Positions 15,564-23,433 of a DNA stretch of 40,692 bases are shown in pieces. Origin of the DNA: Methylomarinum sp964442675 (GTDB lineage: Bacteria; Pseudomonadota; Gammaproteobacteria; Methylococcales; Methylomonadaceae); contig CAYUAE010000002.1 in the NCBI GenBank assembly GCA_964442675.1, forward strand, positions 1-40,692, given 5' to 3'. The notes beneath the pieces are model-generated. The model saw only the letters and a program-made list of their open reading frames with translations, did not search any database and was not told the DNA's origin. Position 1 is the stretch's first letter. Every line of letters starts with the position of its first letter. Position numbers and translations under genes: made by a program.

Positions 15564-16328
15564 ATGAACCAATCAATCGTTTATGCCCTGGATTTTGATG
15601 GCGTAATCTGTGATAGCGCCGTAGAAACTGGCGTTGCAGGCTGGAAAAGTGCACGAAAAATTTGGTCGGATATGCCAGAGTCCTGCCCGGATACCATTGT
15701 CGAGCAATTTTGTCGCGCTCGCCCTGTACTGGAAACCGGTTATGAAGCTGTTTTTGTCATTCGCCTGCTGTTTGAAAATGTAAGCGCTGAAAGTATCCTT
15801 GCTGATTTTGAAGCACTTAAAAGCACACTTCAAAAGCAATTGACTGTCAACGAGGATGGACTGAAACAACTCTTTGGCGAAACCCGTGATCAGTGGATCA
15901 AATCGGCAGCTGCCGACTGGATCAAAAACAACCCTTTATTTCCCGGCGTTAAAGAAAAGCTTTCTGCTGTCTTGCAAAACTATCCTTGCTATATCGTCAC
16001 CACGAAACAAGAGCGCTTTGTCCAACAGATTCTTTCGGCTAATGACATTAATATTCCCGACCAGGCTATTTTTGGATTGGAACGCAAACTGAAAAAAGAT
16101 ACCATTTTGCTGATGCTGCAACAAAAACACCCCGACCAGACCCTTTATTTTGTCGAAGACCGTTTACCACCTTTACTTGACGTACAACAACACCCGCAAT
16201 TAAAAACGTCCCGCCTCTTTTTTGCAGCCTGGGGCTATAACACGCCCGAAGATAAAAAACAGGCCATAGCACATTCAATTCCAGTCATTCAACTCAATGA
16301 ATTCTTAGAACCGATAACCTCAGCCTGA
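15564..16328 (+). CDS. HAD-superfamily hydrolase
   Basis: A 254-residue protein with the HAD motifs: nucleophile motif ALDFDGVICDS with Asp10 and Asp12, the threonine motif YIVTTKQER in the middle, a lysine-rich KLKKD stretch and the acidic motif YFVEDRLPPL. A helical cap domain of about 100 residues sits between motifs I and II. The substrate cannot be read from the sequence; phosphoglycolate-type phosphatases share this plan but other small phosphoesters are equally possible. I start at the ATG at 15564, just before the hydrophobic first strand, not at the TTG at 15537. It has its own extended -10 promoter. Confidence 0.82.
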   Translation: MNQSIVYALDFDGVICDSAVETGVAGWKSARKIWSDMPESCPDTIVEQFCRARPVLETGYEAVFVIRLLFENVSAESILADFEALKSTLQKQLTVNEDGLKQLFGETRDQWIKSAAADWIKNNPLFPGVKEKLSAVLQNYPCYIVTTKQERFVQQILSANDINIPDQAIFGLERKLKKDTILLMLQQKHPDQTLYFVEDRLPPLLDVQQHPQLKTSRLFFAAWGYNTPEDKKQAIAHSIPVIQLNEFLEPITSA

Positions 16329-16342
16329 TACAAAAATCAGCC

Positions 16343-16633
16343 TTATTCGCCTTCACCAATCCATTCCTGCAAGGCAGAAATGATTTCCCGGGCCTGCTTT
16401 TCACTGGAAATATTGAATTTGGATTTTTGCTGATATTCCCCATTACGTTTTTGATAACGGCGAATAGTGAATTTATCAGGACCATACTCTTCCTTGGCCC
16501 GATTCCAATCCTGATAACGATAAATCACAGTAGCCCAAGCGCCTTTGCTTAACACTTTTTTATCTAATTCCTTTACTGTTTCAATCCCACCATCTTCGTA
16601 GGACACGGTTAATTCATCAACTGTTTCGGCCAT
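16343..16633 (-). CDS. Small conserved protein, possibly PC4-like
   Basis: A 96-residue soluble protein. The first half reads ETVKELDKKVLSKGAWATV and the second has FTIRRYQKRNGEYQQKSKFN followed by a helix (KQAREIISALQEWI). This strand-strand-helix plan with basic strands recalls the single-stranded DNA-binding PC4/p15 fold, and I have the impression of close relatives in many bacteria, but I cannot confirm the family. The gene converges on the HAD hydrolase with 14 bases between stops. The 83 bases upstream, before the YVTN gene, hold no clear promoter. Confidence 0.7.
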   Translation of the reverse strand: MAETVDELTVSYEDGGIETVKELDKKVLSKGAWATVIYRYQDWNRAKEEYGPDKFTIRRYQKRNGEYQQKSKFNISSEKQAREIISALQEWIGEGE

Positions 16634-16716
16634 ATTCGATTCTCAATAATCCAGTGTTAGTTTGCTTTGAGTTGAAAGTCTAGCAAGTAATTTTAATTTA
16701 TGCCAGCAGACAAAGA

Positions 16717-17667
16717 TCAGGGCATCACAAACTTACCGAAGGCGCGTGAACCTTCTCCGACGGTAATCGTATTTATCACTTTTAATTGTTCAGCATCGAT
16801 GACTGAAACTGTACCATCCATCCAGTTGGCTACATACACATGACGATCATTCGCTGCAGTACTGATACCTTCGGGTTTTTCACCAACCTCAATCTGCTTT
16901 ATTTCAGTCAGGGTGTCGGTATCGATCACTGAAACCGTACTGTCATCCTGATTCGTCACAAACAAACGTTTATCTTTCAAAGCCAGAGCCACAGCATAAG
17001 GCCTTGCTCCAACGGCAATATGTTTGATACGTTTTAAATGATTTGGTTGTAAAACGGTAACATCATCACTTTCGACATTGGCCGTATAAATTTTTGAACC
17101 ATCGGATGAAACGACAATTCCAAAAGGATGTAAACCTGTTTTAGTCGTGTTTCGAAGATGATAATTGCTTAAATCAATTTGGGAAAGACTATCATCCATG
17201 CGATTAGCAACATAAAGCCACTTGTTATCAGGGCTGACAGCCATGCCAGAGGGAGAACGACCGACATGAATCGTCTGTATTTTCTGAAAAGTTTCGGCTG
17301 AATAGACATCCACCGTATTTTCGTACCAGTCAGCCAAAAATATGCGTTCACCAAGTGCATCAACCGCAATGCCTAAAGAGGCGCCACGTCCCTGTATTTT
17401 ATTGCTCACCTGCAATTTTTGTGTATCTATAACAGTGAAGCCGCCGCCTTCCGGAGTACTGATATAAGCCTGATGTTGTTTCGGATTGACCGCGACACCA
17501 GCAGGTTTGCCTGGGACTGTGAGGTTTTTTAAAACAGTCTGGCTCTCGACATCGATAATTGAAACGCTATTATCCAACTGATTAGTAATAAAGGCATATT
17601 CAGTGGCATCAGCCTGAAAAACAACAAAGAATAGAGCTAAGAGACTGAAAGGGGAAAATTTAAACAT
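16717..17667 (-). CDS. Periplasmic YVTN-family beta-propeller protein
   Basis: The protein (316 residues from the ATG at 17667) has a signal peptide ending near FQADA and then about seven repeats of roughly 42 residues with the signature (Y/F)VxNxxDxxVSVID, for example FITNQLDNSVSIID, YVANRMDDSLSQID, FVTNQDDSTVSVID and YVANWMDGTVSVID. Such propellers are exported and act as binding or scaffold proteins; several occur near alcohol dehydrogenase genes of methylotrophs. The ATG at 17667 has GGTGGG just upstream; the TTG at 17679 is less likely. The MxaD-like gene lies upstream on the same strand with a strong terminator between them, so this gene would be expressed at lower level by readthrough or from an unseen promoter. 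Confidence 0.87.
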   Translation of the reverse strand: MFKFSPFSLLALFFVVFQADATEYAFITNQLDNSVSIIDVESQTVLKNLTVPGKPAGVAVNPKQHQAYISTPEGGGFTVIDTQKLQVSNKIQGRGASLGIAVDALGERIFLADWYENTVDVYSAETFQKIQTIHVGRSPSGMAVSPDNKWLYVANRMDDSLSQIDLSNYHLRNTTKTGLHPFGIVVSSDGSKIYTANVESDDVTVLQPNHLKRIKHIAVGARPYAVALALKDKRLFVTNQDDSTVSVIDTDTLTEIKQIEVGEKPEGISTAANDRHVYVANWMDGTVSVIDAEQLKVINTITVGEGSRAFGKFVMP

Positions 17668-17688
17668 CTGCCCACCCAAAAAGGCGAT

Positions 17689-17717
17689 AAAAAAGCCTCT
17701 GCCAGAAAAGCAGAGGC
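17689..17717 (-). terminator. Intrinsic terminator after the mxaD-like gene
   Basis: On the minus strand GCCTCTGC (17717..17710) pairs with GCAGAGGC (17702..17695) and is followed by TTTTTT (17694..17689). It lies ten bases after the mxaD-like stop and just before the YVTN gene, and so would set a step-down in expression between the two. Confidence 0.88.
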
Positions 17718-17726
17718 AATGAAAAA

Positions 17727-18329
17727 TTAGCGCTTAATGACGATTTTTACGTCAGATTCCGAAATATTTTTGTCAAATTTTTTGGCTAAATTAACCAACC
17801 CCTCGGTCAATACTTTTTTGACCGCTTCATCAGCCGCCTTTTCATTCAATTCAGCCGGAGGATTGTTATTGACATAAGCGCGATAATAAGTCGCCACCCA
17901 AGTCACCTCGGATTTACCACCTTTATCTTTTACTGAAATCTTTGCTGCATAGTTTGCAACAGGCAATACAGGGATTTCTTCATCCTGCCCGGCATGATGA
18001 ACTGTGCCCGTGCTGCTCATTTTAGTTATTTTATATTTATAAGACTTTTGACCTTCTTTATAAGCTTTTAATTCTTCAGTGATGGTGCCGCCGCCTTTCA
18101 AGGTTAAAACCCGTTCTGAACCTTTTTTATTACCTTGCTTGCAGGCGACACTTTCAATCGCAGGATGCCAGGACATATCATCATAATTTTTAATCACGTC
18201 CCATACTTTATCCGCAGGCGCATCAATGACAATGCTTGCGGTCATTTTGGCACGGACTGGTCCATGCGCATAAGCCACCCCAGTGACAAACAATGCAAGC
18301 AGCGATATAAACAACGATATTTTTTTCAT
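17727..18329 (-). CDS. mxaD: MxaD-like periplasmic SRPBCC protein (methanol oxidation)
   Basis: A 200-residue exported protein: signal peptide MKKISLFISLLALFVTG ending at AYA, then an SRPBCC/START-like fold (TASIVIDAPADKVWDVIKNY, SWHPAIESVAC, and a long C-terminal helix with VKKVLTEGLVNLAKKFD). This matches MxaD of methylotrophs, a periplasmic protein reported to improve electron transfer between methanol dehydrogenase and cytochrome cL. Here it stands apart from other mxa genes. AGGA lies eight bases before the ATG. A TATAAT lies upstream among three copies of the 10-base repeat AATAGAGCAT (separate entries). The family call is fairly sure; the exact role here is inferred. Confidence 0.78.
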   Translation of the reverse strand: MKKISLFISLLALFVTGVAYAHGPVRAKMTASIVIDAPADKVWDVIKNYDDMSWHPAIESVACKQGNKKGSERVLTLKGGGTITEELKAYKEGQKSYKYKITKMSSTGTVHHAGQDEEIPVLPVANYAAKISVKDKGGKSEVTWVATYYRAYVNNNPPAELNEKAADEAVKKVLTEGLVNLAKKFDKNISESDVKIVIKR

Positions 18330-18355
18330 AAGGTTTTCCTCGTGGGTTCAAATTA

Positions 18356-18485
18356 AATAGAGCATTATAAAATAGAGCATGCGTTAAAGCTATTCGCTCA
18401 TTATCCTTTGACAATACAGCAGGTCAACGCATCATTGTAAAAAAGGATATAGTCCTATCATAAATTTTGATACTGAATAGAGCAT
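18356..18485. repeat. Three direct copies of AATAGAGCAT upstream of the mxaD-like gene
   Basis: Exact copies lie at 18356-18365, 18371-18380 and 18476-18485 (15 and 105 bases apart). The first two flank or touch the TATAAT at 18369..18364, where a repressor or RNA polymerase partner could bind. The stretch 18330-18564 otherwise holds no gene; it also has a small palindrome AGGA-TATAG-TCCT near 18444-18456. Confidence 0.65.
18364..18369 (-). promoter_or_regulatory. Possible -10 element for the mxaD-like gene
   Basis: A consensus TATAAT on the minus strand, 34 bases before the ATG. No good -35 hexamer is found 16-18 bases upstream, so an activator may be needed; the direct repeats around it are candidates for its site. 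Confidence 0.5.
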
Positions 18486-18564
18486 GAAGGGAGAATTTAT
18501 CAATCGCATAAAACAACATTCATGGCGACGTTTTATTAAACATTCTTCAGAACTAAAAGAACAA

Positions 18565-20022
18565 CTACCTTGATAATCGTCGCCCCCATGCCTCCAATTG
18601 CTTTTCCTTCATTCTGGCAAAAGCTTTTAATTCCGATACAATAGATTGGTATTTTTGTTCAGCAGACATCTTCTCGACACGCTGTATGAACTCATTGAGT
18701 GTGAGAGAAGGGCCTACATTTTTGTCTGTAAACACCCTGAAACAATAGTCATACCATTGTTTCTTTTCAGACTCCGTTAAAAATTCAGGAAAGTTACGCC
18801 CTTTATAACGAATAAGCATTTCATGCAAACGCGTATCTCTAAAATTAAACTGCATAGCTGAGAGCTGTTCGGGCGCTGTATTACGCAACCTATCCATTTC
18901 CCGCTTGTCTTGAGGCGAAAAAAAACCACCTTGATATAGTAGTAAATCAGGGTCAGAATGTTCCGACTTGAAATCCGTCTCAAAAACTGCCGCGACTTTC
19001 TCTGCTAATCCGACATGCGCTCTGAGTTGTTGCAAATGCTGTTGAATCTGATTTTTATCATACTGCAAGCGTTCGGCATCCTCGGAACGTATCACCGATA
19101 ATGGTGCTAAAACCGGGCATTTATTGGCATGTACTGTTTTTAAAGGAATTCTGTCAACATCTTCAGGTAAATCTTCTTTAGCGGTAAAAAGCCGCTGTTT
19201 TATTTCATCAACTGATAAGCTCAATAGCGGGTCAGGATTAACCGCCAAATCATAAACGATAATTCCATTACTGTTCCCGGGATGTTGGGCTAATGCGACA
19301 ACCACGGCCAAACAATATTTACTGGCCGGGTACATACCCGACACATGAATCAGTGGCTGCATCGCACCTAATTGCAGCAAATCAAAAACCTTATGTTTTG
19401 ACCGATTCGCAAACAAATATTGGTACAGCCTAGGCTGCTTATCCTTAATCAATTTTGCAATGGCAATCGTCGCATACACATCGGATAAGGCATCATGTGC
19501 GGCTTCATGTTGAATATCATTCGCTGCGGTAAGGTCTTCCAAACGAAAGCTCGGCTGCCCCTCTTCATTATCCGGCCATTGAATACCATCAGGCCGTAAT
19601 GCTCGGGTTGCCCGAACGACATCAATCAAATCCCAACGCGAATTCCCGTTCTGCCATTCACGTGCATAAGGGTCGTAAAAATTACGATACAACAAATTTC
19701 GCGTGACTTCATCATCAAAACGAATGTTGTTATAGCCAACAGTGCAGGTATTTGCCTCAGCCAGATGGGAATGAATTTCAGCGATAAAATCGGATTCTAT
19801 GACACCTTTTTCCGATGCCATCCGGGGTGTGATGCCGGTGATAAAACAAGCCTCCGGATGGGGCAGACAATCATCCGAAGGCTTACAAAAACAAGTTACC
19901 GGCTCGCCGATAAAATTAAACTCAAGATCAGTTCTAACACCGGCAAACTGAACAGCCTTATCCCGTTGCGGGTCTGTTCCAAAGGTCTCATAATCATGCC
20001 AGAAAAATGTATTTCGGGACAC
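18565..20022 (-). CDS. sbcB: Exodeoxyribonuclease I
   Basis: This enzyme digests single-stranded DNA from the 3' end and acts in mismatch repair and recombination. The 485-residue length matches E. coli ExoI (475). DEDDh catalytic residues are visible: HDYETFG with Asp10 and Glu12, GYNNIRFDDEV, and EAAHDALSDVYA with the late His and Asp. The C-terminal region carries the SH3-like and helical parts that clamp DNA (LIRYKGRNFPEFL and onward). Its ATG lies eight bases after the CBS-protein stop, with ATAAGGTG upstream, so the two are probably one transcription unit. Confidence 0.95.
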   Translation of the reverse strand: MSRNTFFWHDYETFGTDPQRDKAVQFAGVRTDLEFNFIGEPVTCFCKPSDDCLPHPEACFITGITPRMASEKGVIESDFIAEIHSHLAEANTCTVGYNNIRFDDEVTRNLLYRNFYDPYAREWQNGNSRWDLIDVVRATRALRPDGIQWPDNEEGQPSFRLEDLTAANDIQHEAAHDALSDVYATIAIAKLIKDKQPRLYQYLFANRSKHKVFDLLQLGAMQPLIHVSGMYPASKYCLAVVVALAQHPGNSNGIIVYDLAVNPDPLLSLSVDEIKQRLFTAKEDLPEDVDRIPLKTVHANKCPVLAPLSVIRSEDAERLQYDKNQIQQHLQQLRAHVGLAEKVAAVFETDFKSEHSDPDLLLYQGGFFSPQDKREMDRLRNTAPEQLSAMQFNFRDTRLHEMLIRYKGRNFPEFLTESEKKQWYDYCFRVFTDKNVGPSLTLNEFIQRVEKMSAEQKYQSIVSELKAFARMKEKQLEAWGRRLSR

Positions 20023-20030
20023 CTTATGCG

Positions 20031-20426
20031 TTAATACAATGTAACCAATGCACGTAATACATCGGTTCGACTAATCACACCCACCAGCTTGTCTTCATCC
20101 ATAACGGGAAAACTGCGCGTTGCACAATTTTGAAATTGTTCGGCCAGTTTTACGATATTATCATCTTCATTCACAGTAATAATATCCTTCGCCATAAACT
20201 CCCCGACGGTGCCGCCAAAATCTTTATTATAGGCTGCATCTAATACCACTTTAATACTGTCTTTTTCTGAAAACATGCCAATCAATCGTCCATTATCATC
20301 AAGAACCGGTGCAGACGTAATTTTATGATCCAGAATTGCTTTAATGGCTGTCACGACACTTACATTTTCTTTTAACGTAAAAATATTTTTTGTCATGTAA
20401 TCAGCAATGGTAATCTTAGCCAGCAT
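20031..20426 (-). CDS. CBS-pair protein
   Basis: A 131-residue protein made of two CBS motifs (about 6-62 and 72-129): IADYMTKNIFTLKENVSVV, TSAPVLDDNGRLIGMFSEKD, and then FMAKDIITVNEDDNIVKLAE, RSFPVMDEDKLVGVISRTDV. CBS pairs bind adenine nucleotides and sense energy state; stand-alone versions regulate partners that cannot be named from sequence. AGAGGAAG precedes the ATG. The gene is directly upstream of sbcB. Its own upstream region holds a 10-base inverted repeat. Confidence 0.87.
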   Translation of the reverse strand: MLAKITIADYMTKNIFTLKENVSVVTAIKAILDHKITSAPVLDDNGRLIGMFSEKDSIKVVLDAAYNKDFGGTVGEFMAKDIITVNEDDNIVKLAEQFQNCATRSFPVMDEDKLVGVISRTDVLRALVTLY

Positions 20427-20494
20427 AATGCTTCCTCTTAAAGTTATTTGAAGTTATTCGTTTTTAAGTGGCGTATATTCTGAATGACGCAGCT

Positions 20495-20536
20495 GATTTG
20501 TAAAGATGAAAGTACGCCGCCCCATTTTTACAAATC
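20495..20536. repeat. Inverted repeat with 10-base arms between nqrM and the CBS gene
   Basis: GATTTGTAAA (20495-20504) and TTTACAAATC (20527-20536) are perfect reverse complements with 22 bases between. It could be a hairpin ending the nqrM transcript or an operator for the CBS gene. No T run follows it on the minus strand. Confidence 0.5.
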
Positions 20537-20583
20537 TATAACCCGACTTTTATCCTGAAGTAACACCCAGCCTCGTCATTTAC

Positions 20584-20751
20584 TCAATGACTCTCTGCCT
20601 TCCTTTTATCACATTTTTTAATACAAACGCAATTACCATTATTTGCCCCACCACAGGATCCCTTAATGGCTTTACGCCCAAAAAGCACACCGATTGCCAT
20701 AATAGCAATTACAATCAGCATAAATACAAACGTTGCTAGAAAATAAGCCAT
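20584..20751 (-). CDS. nqrM: Na+-NQR maturation protein NqrM
   Basis: A 55-residue protein: one membrane helix at the N-terminus (MAYFLATFVFMLIVIAIMAI), then GRKAIKGSCGG and a tail with three more cysteines, CVC and KKC. This matches NqrM (DUF539), which delivers iron to the Cys4 centre held by NqrD and NqrE. The family's SCGG motif and four-cysteine count are kept. An AGGAGG ribosome-binding site sits about seven bases before the ATG. It lies downstream of nqrF as in other bacteria, but a strong terminator stands between, so it seems to have its own promoter. Confidence 0.92.
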   Translation of the reverse strand: MAYFLATFVFMLIVIAIMAIGVLFGRKAIKGSCGGANNGNCVCIKKCDKRKAESH

Positions 20752-20789
20752 TTTCGCCTCCTCACGACTATCATTATCGAACGACTTCT

Positions 20790-20795
20790 ATTATA
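20790..20795 (-). promoter_or_regulatory. Possible -10 element for nqrM
   Basis: A consensus TATAAT on the minus strand, about 38 bases before the nqrM ATG and downstream of the nqr terminator. The -35 region at the right distance is poor. It supports separate expression of nqrM. Confidence 0.48.
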
Positions 20796-20831
20796 AATAG
20801 ACTCGCCCTGTTCCACTTTCGTTCAGTCCAT

Positions 20832-20865
20832 AAAAAAACGGGGAACAAACTCGCGTCTATTCCCC
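20832..20865 (-). terminator. Intrinsic terminator of the nqrA-F operon
   Basis: On the minus strand GGGGAA (20865..20860) pairs with TTCCCC (20845..20840), then G and TTTTTTT (20838..20832). It lies about 37 bases after the nqrF stop. Confidence 0.85.
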
Positions 20866-20902
20866 ATTCCTTAACATGATAAACACATGTGTCTATCTAT
20901 TA

Positions 20903-22123
20903 TTAACCACCAAAATCATCAAGCAGAATGTTCTCTCTTTCCACACCGTTTTCCAACAGCATGTTGATGACCGATGAGTTCATAATCGGCGGTCCACACA
21001 GATAGTATTCGCAATCTTCCGGATTCGGATGATTTTTAATGTACTCTTCATACAGCACATTATGAATAAATCCGGTATAGCCGGTCCAATTATCTTCCGG
21101 CAATGGATCCGATAACGCAACATGCCATTCGAAGTTATCATTTTCCTTCGCCAGCATATCGAAATCTTCAACGTAGAACATTTCACGTTTACTACGTGCG
21201 CCATACCAGAACGTCATCTTACGTTTGGACTTCAACCGCCGTAACTGGTCAAAAATATGAGACCGCATAGGCGCCATACCAGCTCCACCACCGACAAATA
21301 CCATCTCATTATCGGTATCACGGGCAAAAAATTCACCATAAGGGCCAGATACCACAGCTTTATCACCCGGTTTCAGACTGAAAATATAGGATGACATTTT
21401 TCCTGGTGGTACATCATCCGGTGCGCCTGGCGGTGGTGTGGCAATACGCACGTTGAGCATAATATCTTTTTCTTCGGGATAAGAAGCCATTGAATACGCT
21501 CTCAATACCGGCTCATCGACTTTGGAAACATAACGCCATAAGTCATATTTATCCCAGTCTTCACGATATTGCTCTTCAATATCAAAGTCTTTGAAACTCA
21601 CCTCATAAGGCGGACATTCAATTTGAATATAGCCCCCGGCACGATAGTTAATTTCTTCACCTTCAGGCAGTTCAAGTACCAGTTCTTTAATAAATGTCGC
21701 AACATTATGATTAGACTTGACGGTACATTCCCATTTCTTGACGCCAAAAACACTTTCTTCGACTTCAATATCCATATCATGCTTAACAGCAACCTGACAT
21801 GCCAGTCTTTCGCCTTCAGCCGCTTCACGCTTGGTAATATGAGACATTTCTGTGGGTAATATCTCACCACCACCTTTAAGGACTTTTACACGACATTGAC
21901 CACATGTACCCCCACCACCACAGGCAGAAGGAATAAAAAGCTGATTTTCAGCCAAGGCTGTCAATAATTTAGAGCCGACCGGTACATGTAATTTTTTCTC
22001 ATGGTTGACCACAAGCTCAACATCACCTGAAGGCACCAATTTATTTTTGGCTCCGATAATAATAAATACCAGCGCTATCACGATAACCGTGAATAAAACT
22101 ACGCCTAATGCAATTTCAAGCAT
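20903..22123 (-). CDS. nqrF: Na+-translocating NADH:quinone reductase subunit F
   Basis: NqrF is where NADH enters the complex; it holds a 2Fe-2S cluster and FAD and passes electrons into the membrane part. The 406 residues have an N-terminal membrane anchor (about 5-24), a ferredoxin-like domain with cluster cysteines at 68, 74, 77 and 109 (PSACGGGGTCGQC and RLACQ), an FAD site with RAYSMASYP, and a C-terminal NADH site (VFVGGGAGMAPMRSH and YLCGPPIM). It ends the operon, 12 bases after nqrE, and is followed by a terminator. Confidence 0.97.
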   Translation of the reverse strand: MLEIALGVVLFTVIVIALVFIIIGAKNKLVPSGDVELVVNHEKKLHVPVGSKLLTALAENQLFIPSACGGGGTCGQCRVKVLKGGGEILPTEMSHITKREAAEGERLACQVAVKHDMDIEVEESVFGVKKWECTVKSNHNVATFIKELVLELPEGEEINYRAGGYIQIECPPYEVSFKDFDIEEQYREDWDKYDLWRYVSKVDEPVLRAYSMASYPEEKDIMLNVRIATPPPGAPDDVPPGKMSSYIFSLKPGDKAVVSGPYGEFFARDTDNEMVFVGGGAGMAPMRSHIFDQLRRLKSKRKMTFWYGARSKREMFYVEDFDMLAKENDNFEWHVALSDPLPEDNWTGYTGFIHNVLYEEYIKNHPNPEDCEYYLCGPPIMNSSVINMLLENGVERENILLDDFGG

Positions 22124-22135
22124 TACTTATCCTTC

Positions 22136-22744
22136 CTACAGTTGAATTCCAGAAAAAGCCATGAAGCCCAAAGACATCAGGCCAGCGCTAATGAAAGTGA
22201 TTCCCAGGCCTTGTAAGCCGGCCGGTATGTCACTGTATTTAAGTTTTTCGCGAACCCCGGCCATAACCGTAATCGCCAAAGCCCAACCAAAACCACTACC
22301 GACACCATAGACAACACTTTCGGTGAAATCATAATCACGTTCGATCATAAACAAGCTACCGCCCAAGATCGCACAGTTTACGGTAATGAGAGGCAAAAAC
22401 ACGCCTAAGGCATGGAATAACGCTGGAAAGTATTTATCCAGAACCATTTCCAGAATTTGTACCAAAGCAGCAATCATACCGATACAACTCAGTAATGATA
22501 AAAAGCTCAGATCAACACCGGTAATCCCCATCCATGACAAAGCATCTTCTTTAAGCAGTGTATGATAGATGATATTGTTAACCGGTACGGTAATTGTCTG
22601 TACCACCATTACCGCAATCCCTAACCCTATAGCCGTAGAAATCTTCTTCGATACTGCCAGGAATGTACACATTCCCAGGAAGAAGGCTAATGCCAGGTTT
22701 TCGACGAAAACAGCTTTAATAAATAGACTGATATAAGCTTCCAT
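22136..22744 (-). CDS. nqrE: Na+-translocating NADH:quinone reductase subunit E
   Basis: An integral membrane subunit (202 residues, six membrane helices) that together with NqrD holds an iron centre inside the membrane. The two cysteines expected to bind iron are at 26 (FLGMCTFLAVS) and 124 (TVNCAILGGS), set in inverted half-helices as in NqrD. Its start and the nqrD stop share one base, which suggests translational coupling. Confidence 0.96.
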   Translation of the reverse strand: MEAYISLFIKAVFVENLALAFFLGMCTFLAVSKKISTAIGLGIAVMVVQTITVPVNNIIYHTLLKEDALSWMGITGVDLSFLSLLSCIGMIAALVQILEMVLDKYFPALFHALGVFLPLITVNCAILGGSLFMIERDYDFTESVVYGVGSGFGWALAITVMAGVREKLKYSDIPAGLQGLGITFISAGLMSLGFMAFSGIQL

Positions 22745-23424
22745 TAGTGATGCCCTCCTTCACCGTGTGCAATATCCAGAATTTTAAAATCTGGCTCTTC
22801 CTGTTGCTCAGGCTTCCATTCTCTAAACACCCAAATAATTATGCCGATAATAAAAAAGGCACTGGGAGGCAATAACATCAGACCATTTGGAACATACCAG
22901 CCACCATCTTGTACTACCGGCAAGATATCAATGCCCAATAATTTACCCGAACCAAACAATTCTCTGAAAAACGCCACAATAATCAAAATCAAACTATAGC
23001 CCGCACCATTACCGATACCATCGAGAAAGCTGGCTAATGGTGGATTTTTCATGGCATAGGCTTCAGCCCGTCCCATAACAATACAGTTGGTAATAATCAA
23101 TCCAACAAAAACCGAAAGCTGCTTACTGATTTCATAAGCAAATGCTTTCAGAATTTGATCGACCACAATAACCAGGGAGGCAATAATTGTCATCTGCACA
23201 ATAATCCGGATACTGCCCGGAATATGGTTTCTGATTGAACTGATTGCCGCACTCGAACACGCCGTCACCGAAGTCAATGCCAGGGCCATAATCAATGAGG
23301 TGGACATTTGCGAGGTAACCGCCAATGCCGAACAAATCCCCAACACCTGAAGTGTAATCGGGTTATTGTTGACTAACGGGTCAATCAATACTTTTTTAGT
23401 TTCTTTATCTATAACAGCACTCAT
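22744..23424 (-). CDS. nqrD: Na+-translocating NADH:quinone reductase subunit D
   Basis: A six-helix membrane subunit of 226 residues, a distant copy of NqrE. The paired iron-binding cysteines are at 31 (LGICSALAVT) and 114 (IITNCIVMGRAEA). The soluble C-terminal tail (EPEQQ-type acidic region, then a His-rich end) is slightly longer than usual. The gene starts nine bases after the nqrC stop. Confidence 0.96.
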   Translation of the reverse strand: MSAVIDKETKKVLIDPLVNNNPITLQVLGICSALAVTSQMSTSLIMALALTSVTACSSAAISSIRNHIPGSIRIIVQMTIIASLVIVVDQILKAFAYEISKQLSVFVGLIITNCIVMGRAEAYAMKNPPLASFLDGIGNGAGYSLILIIVAFFRELFGSGKLLGIDILPVVQDGGWYVPNGLMLLPPSAFFIIGIIIWVFREWKPEQQEEPDFKILDIAHGEGGHH

Positions 23425-23433
23425 GATTATCCC

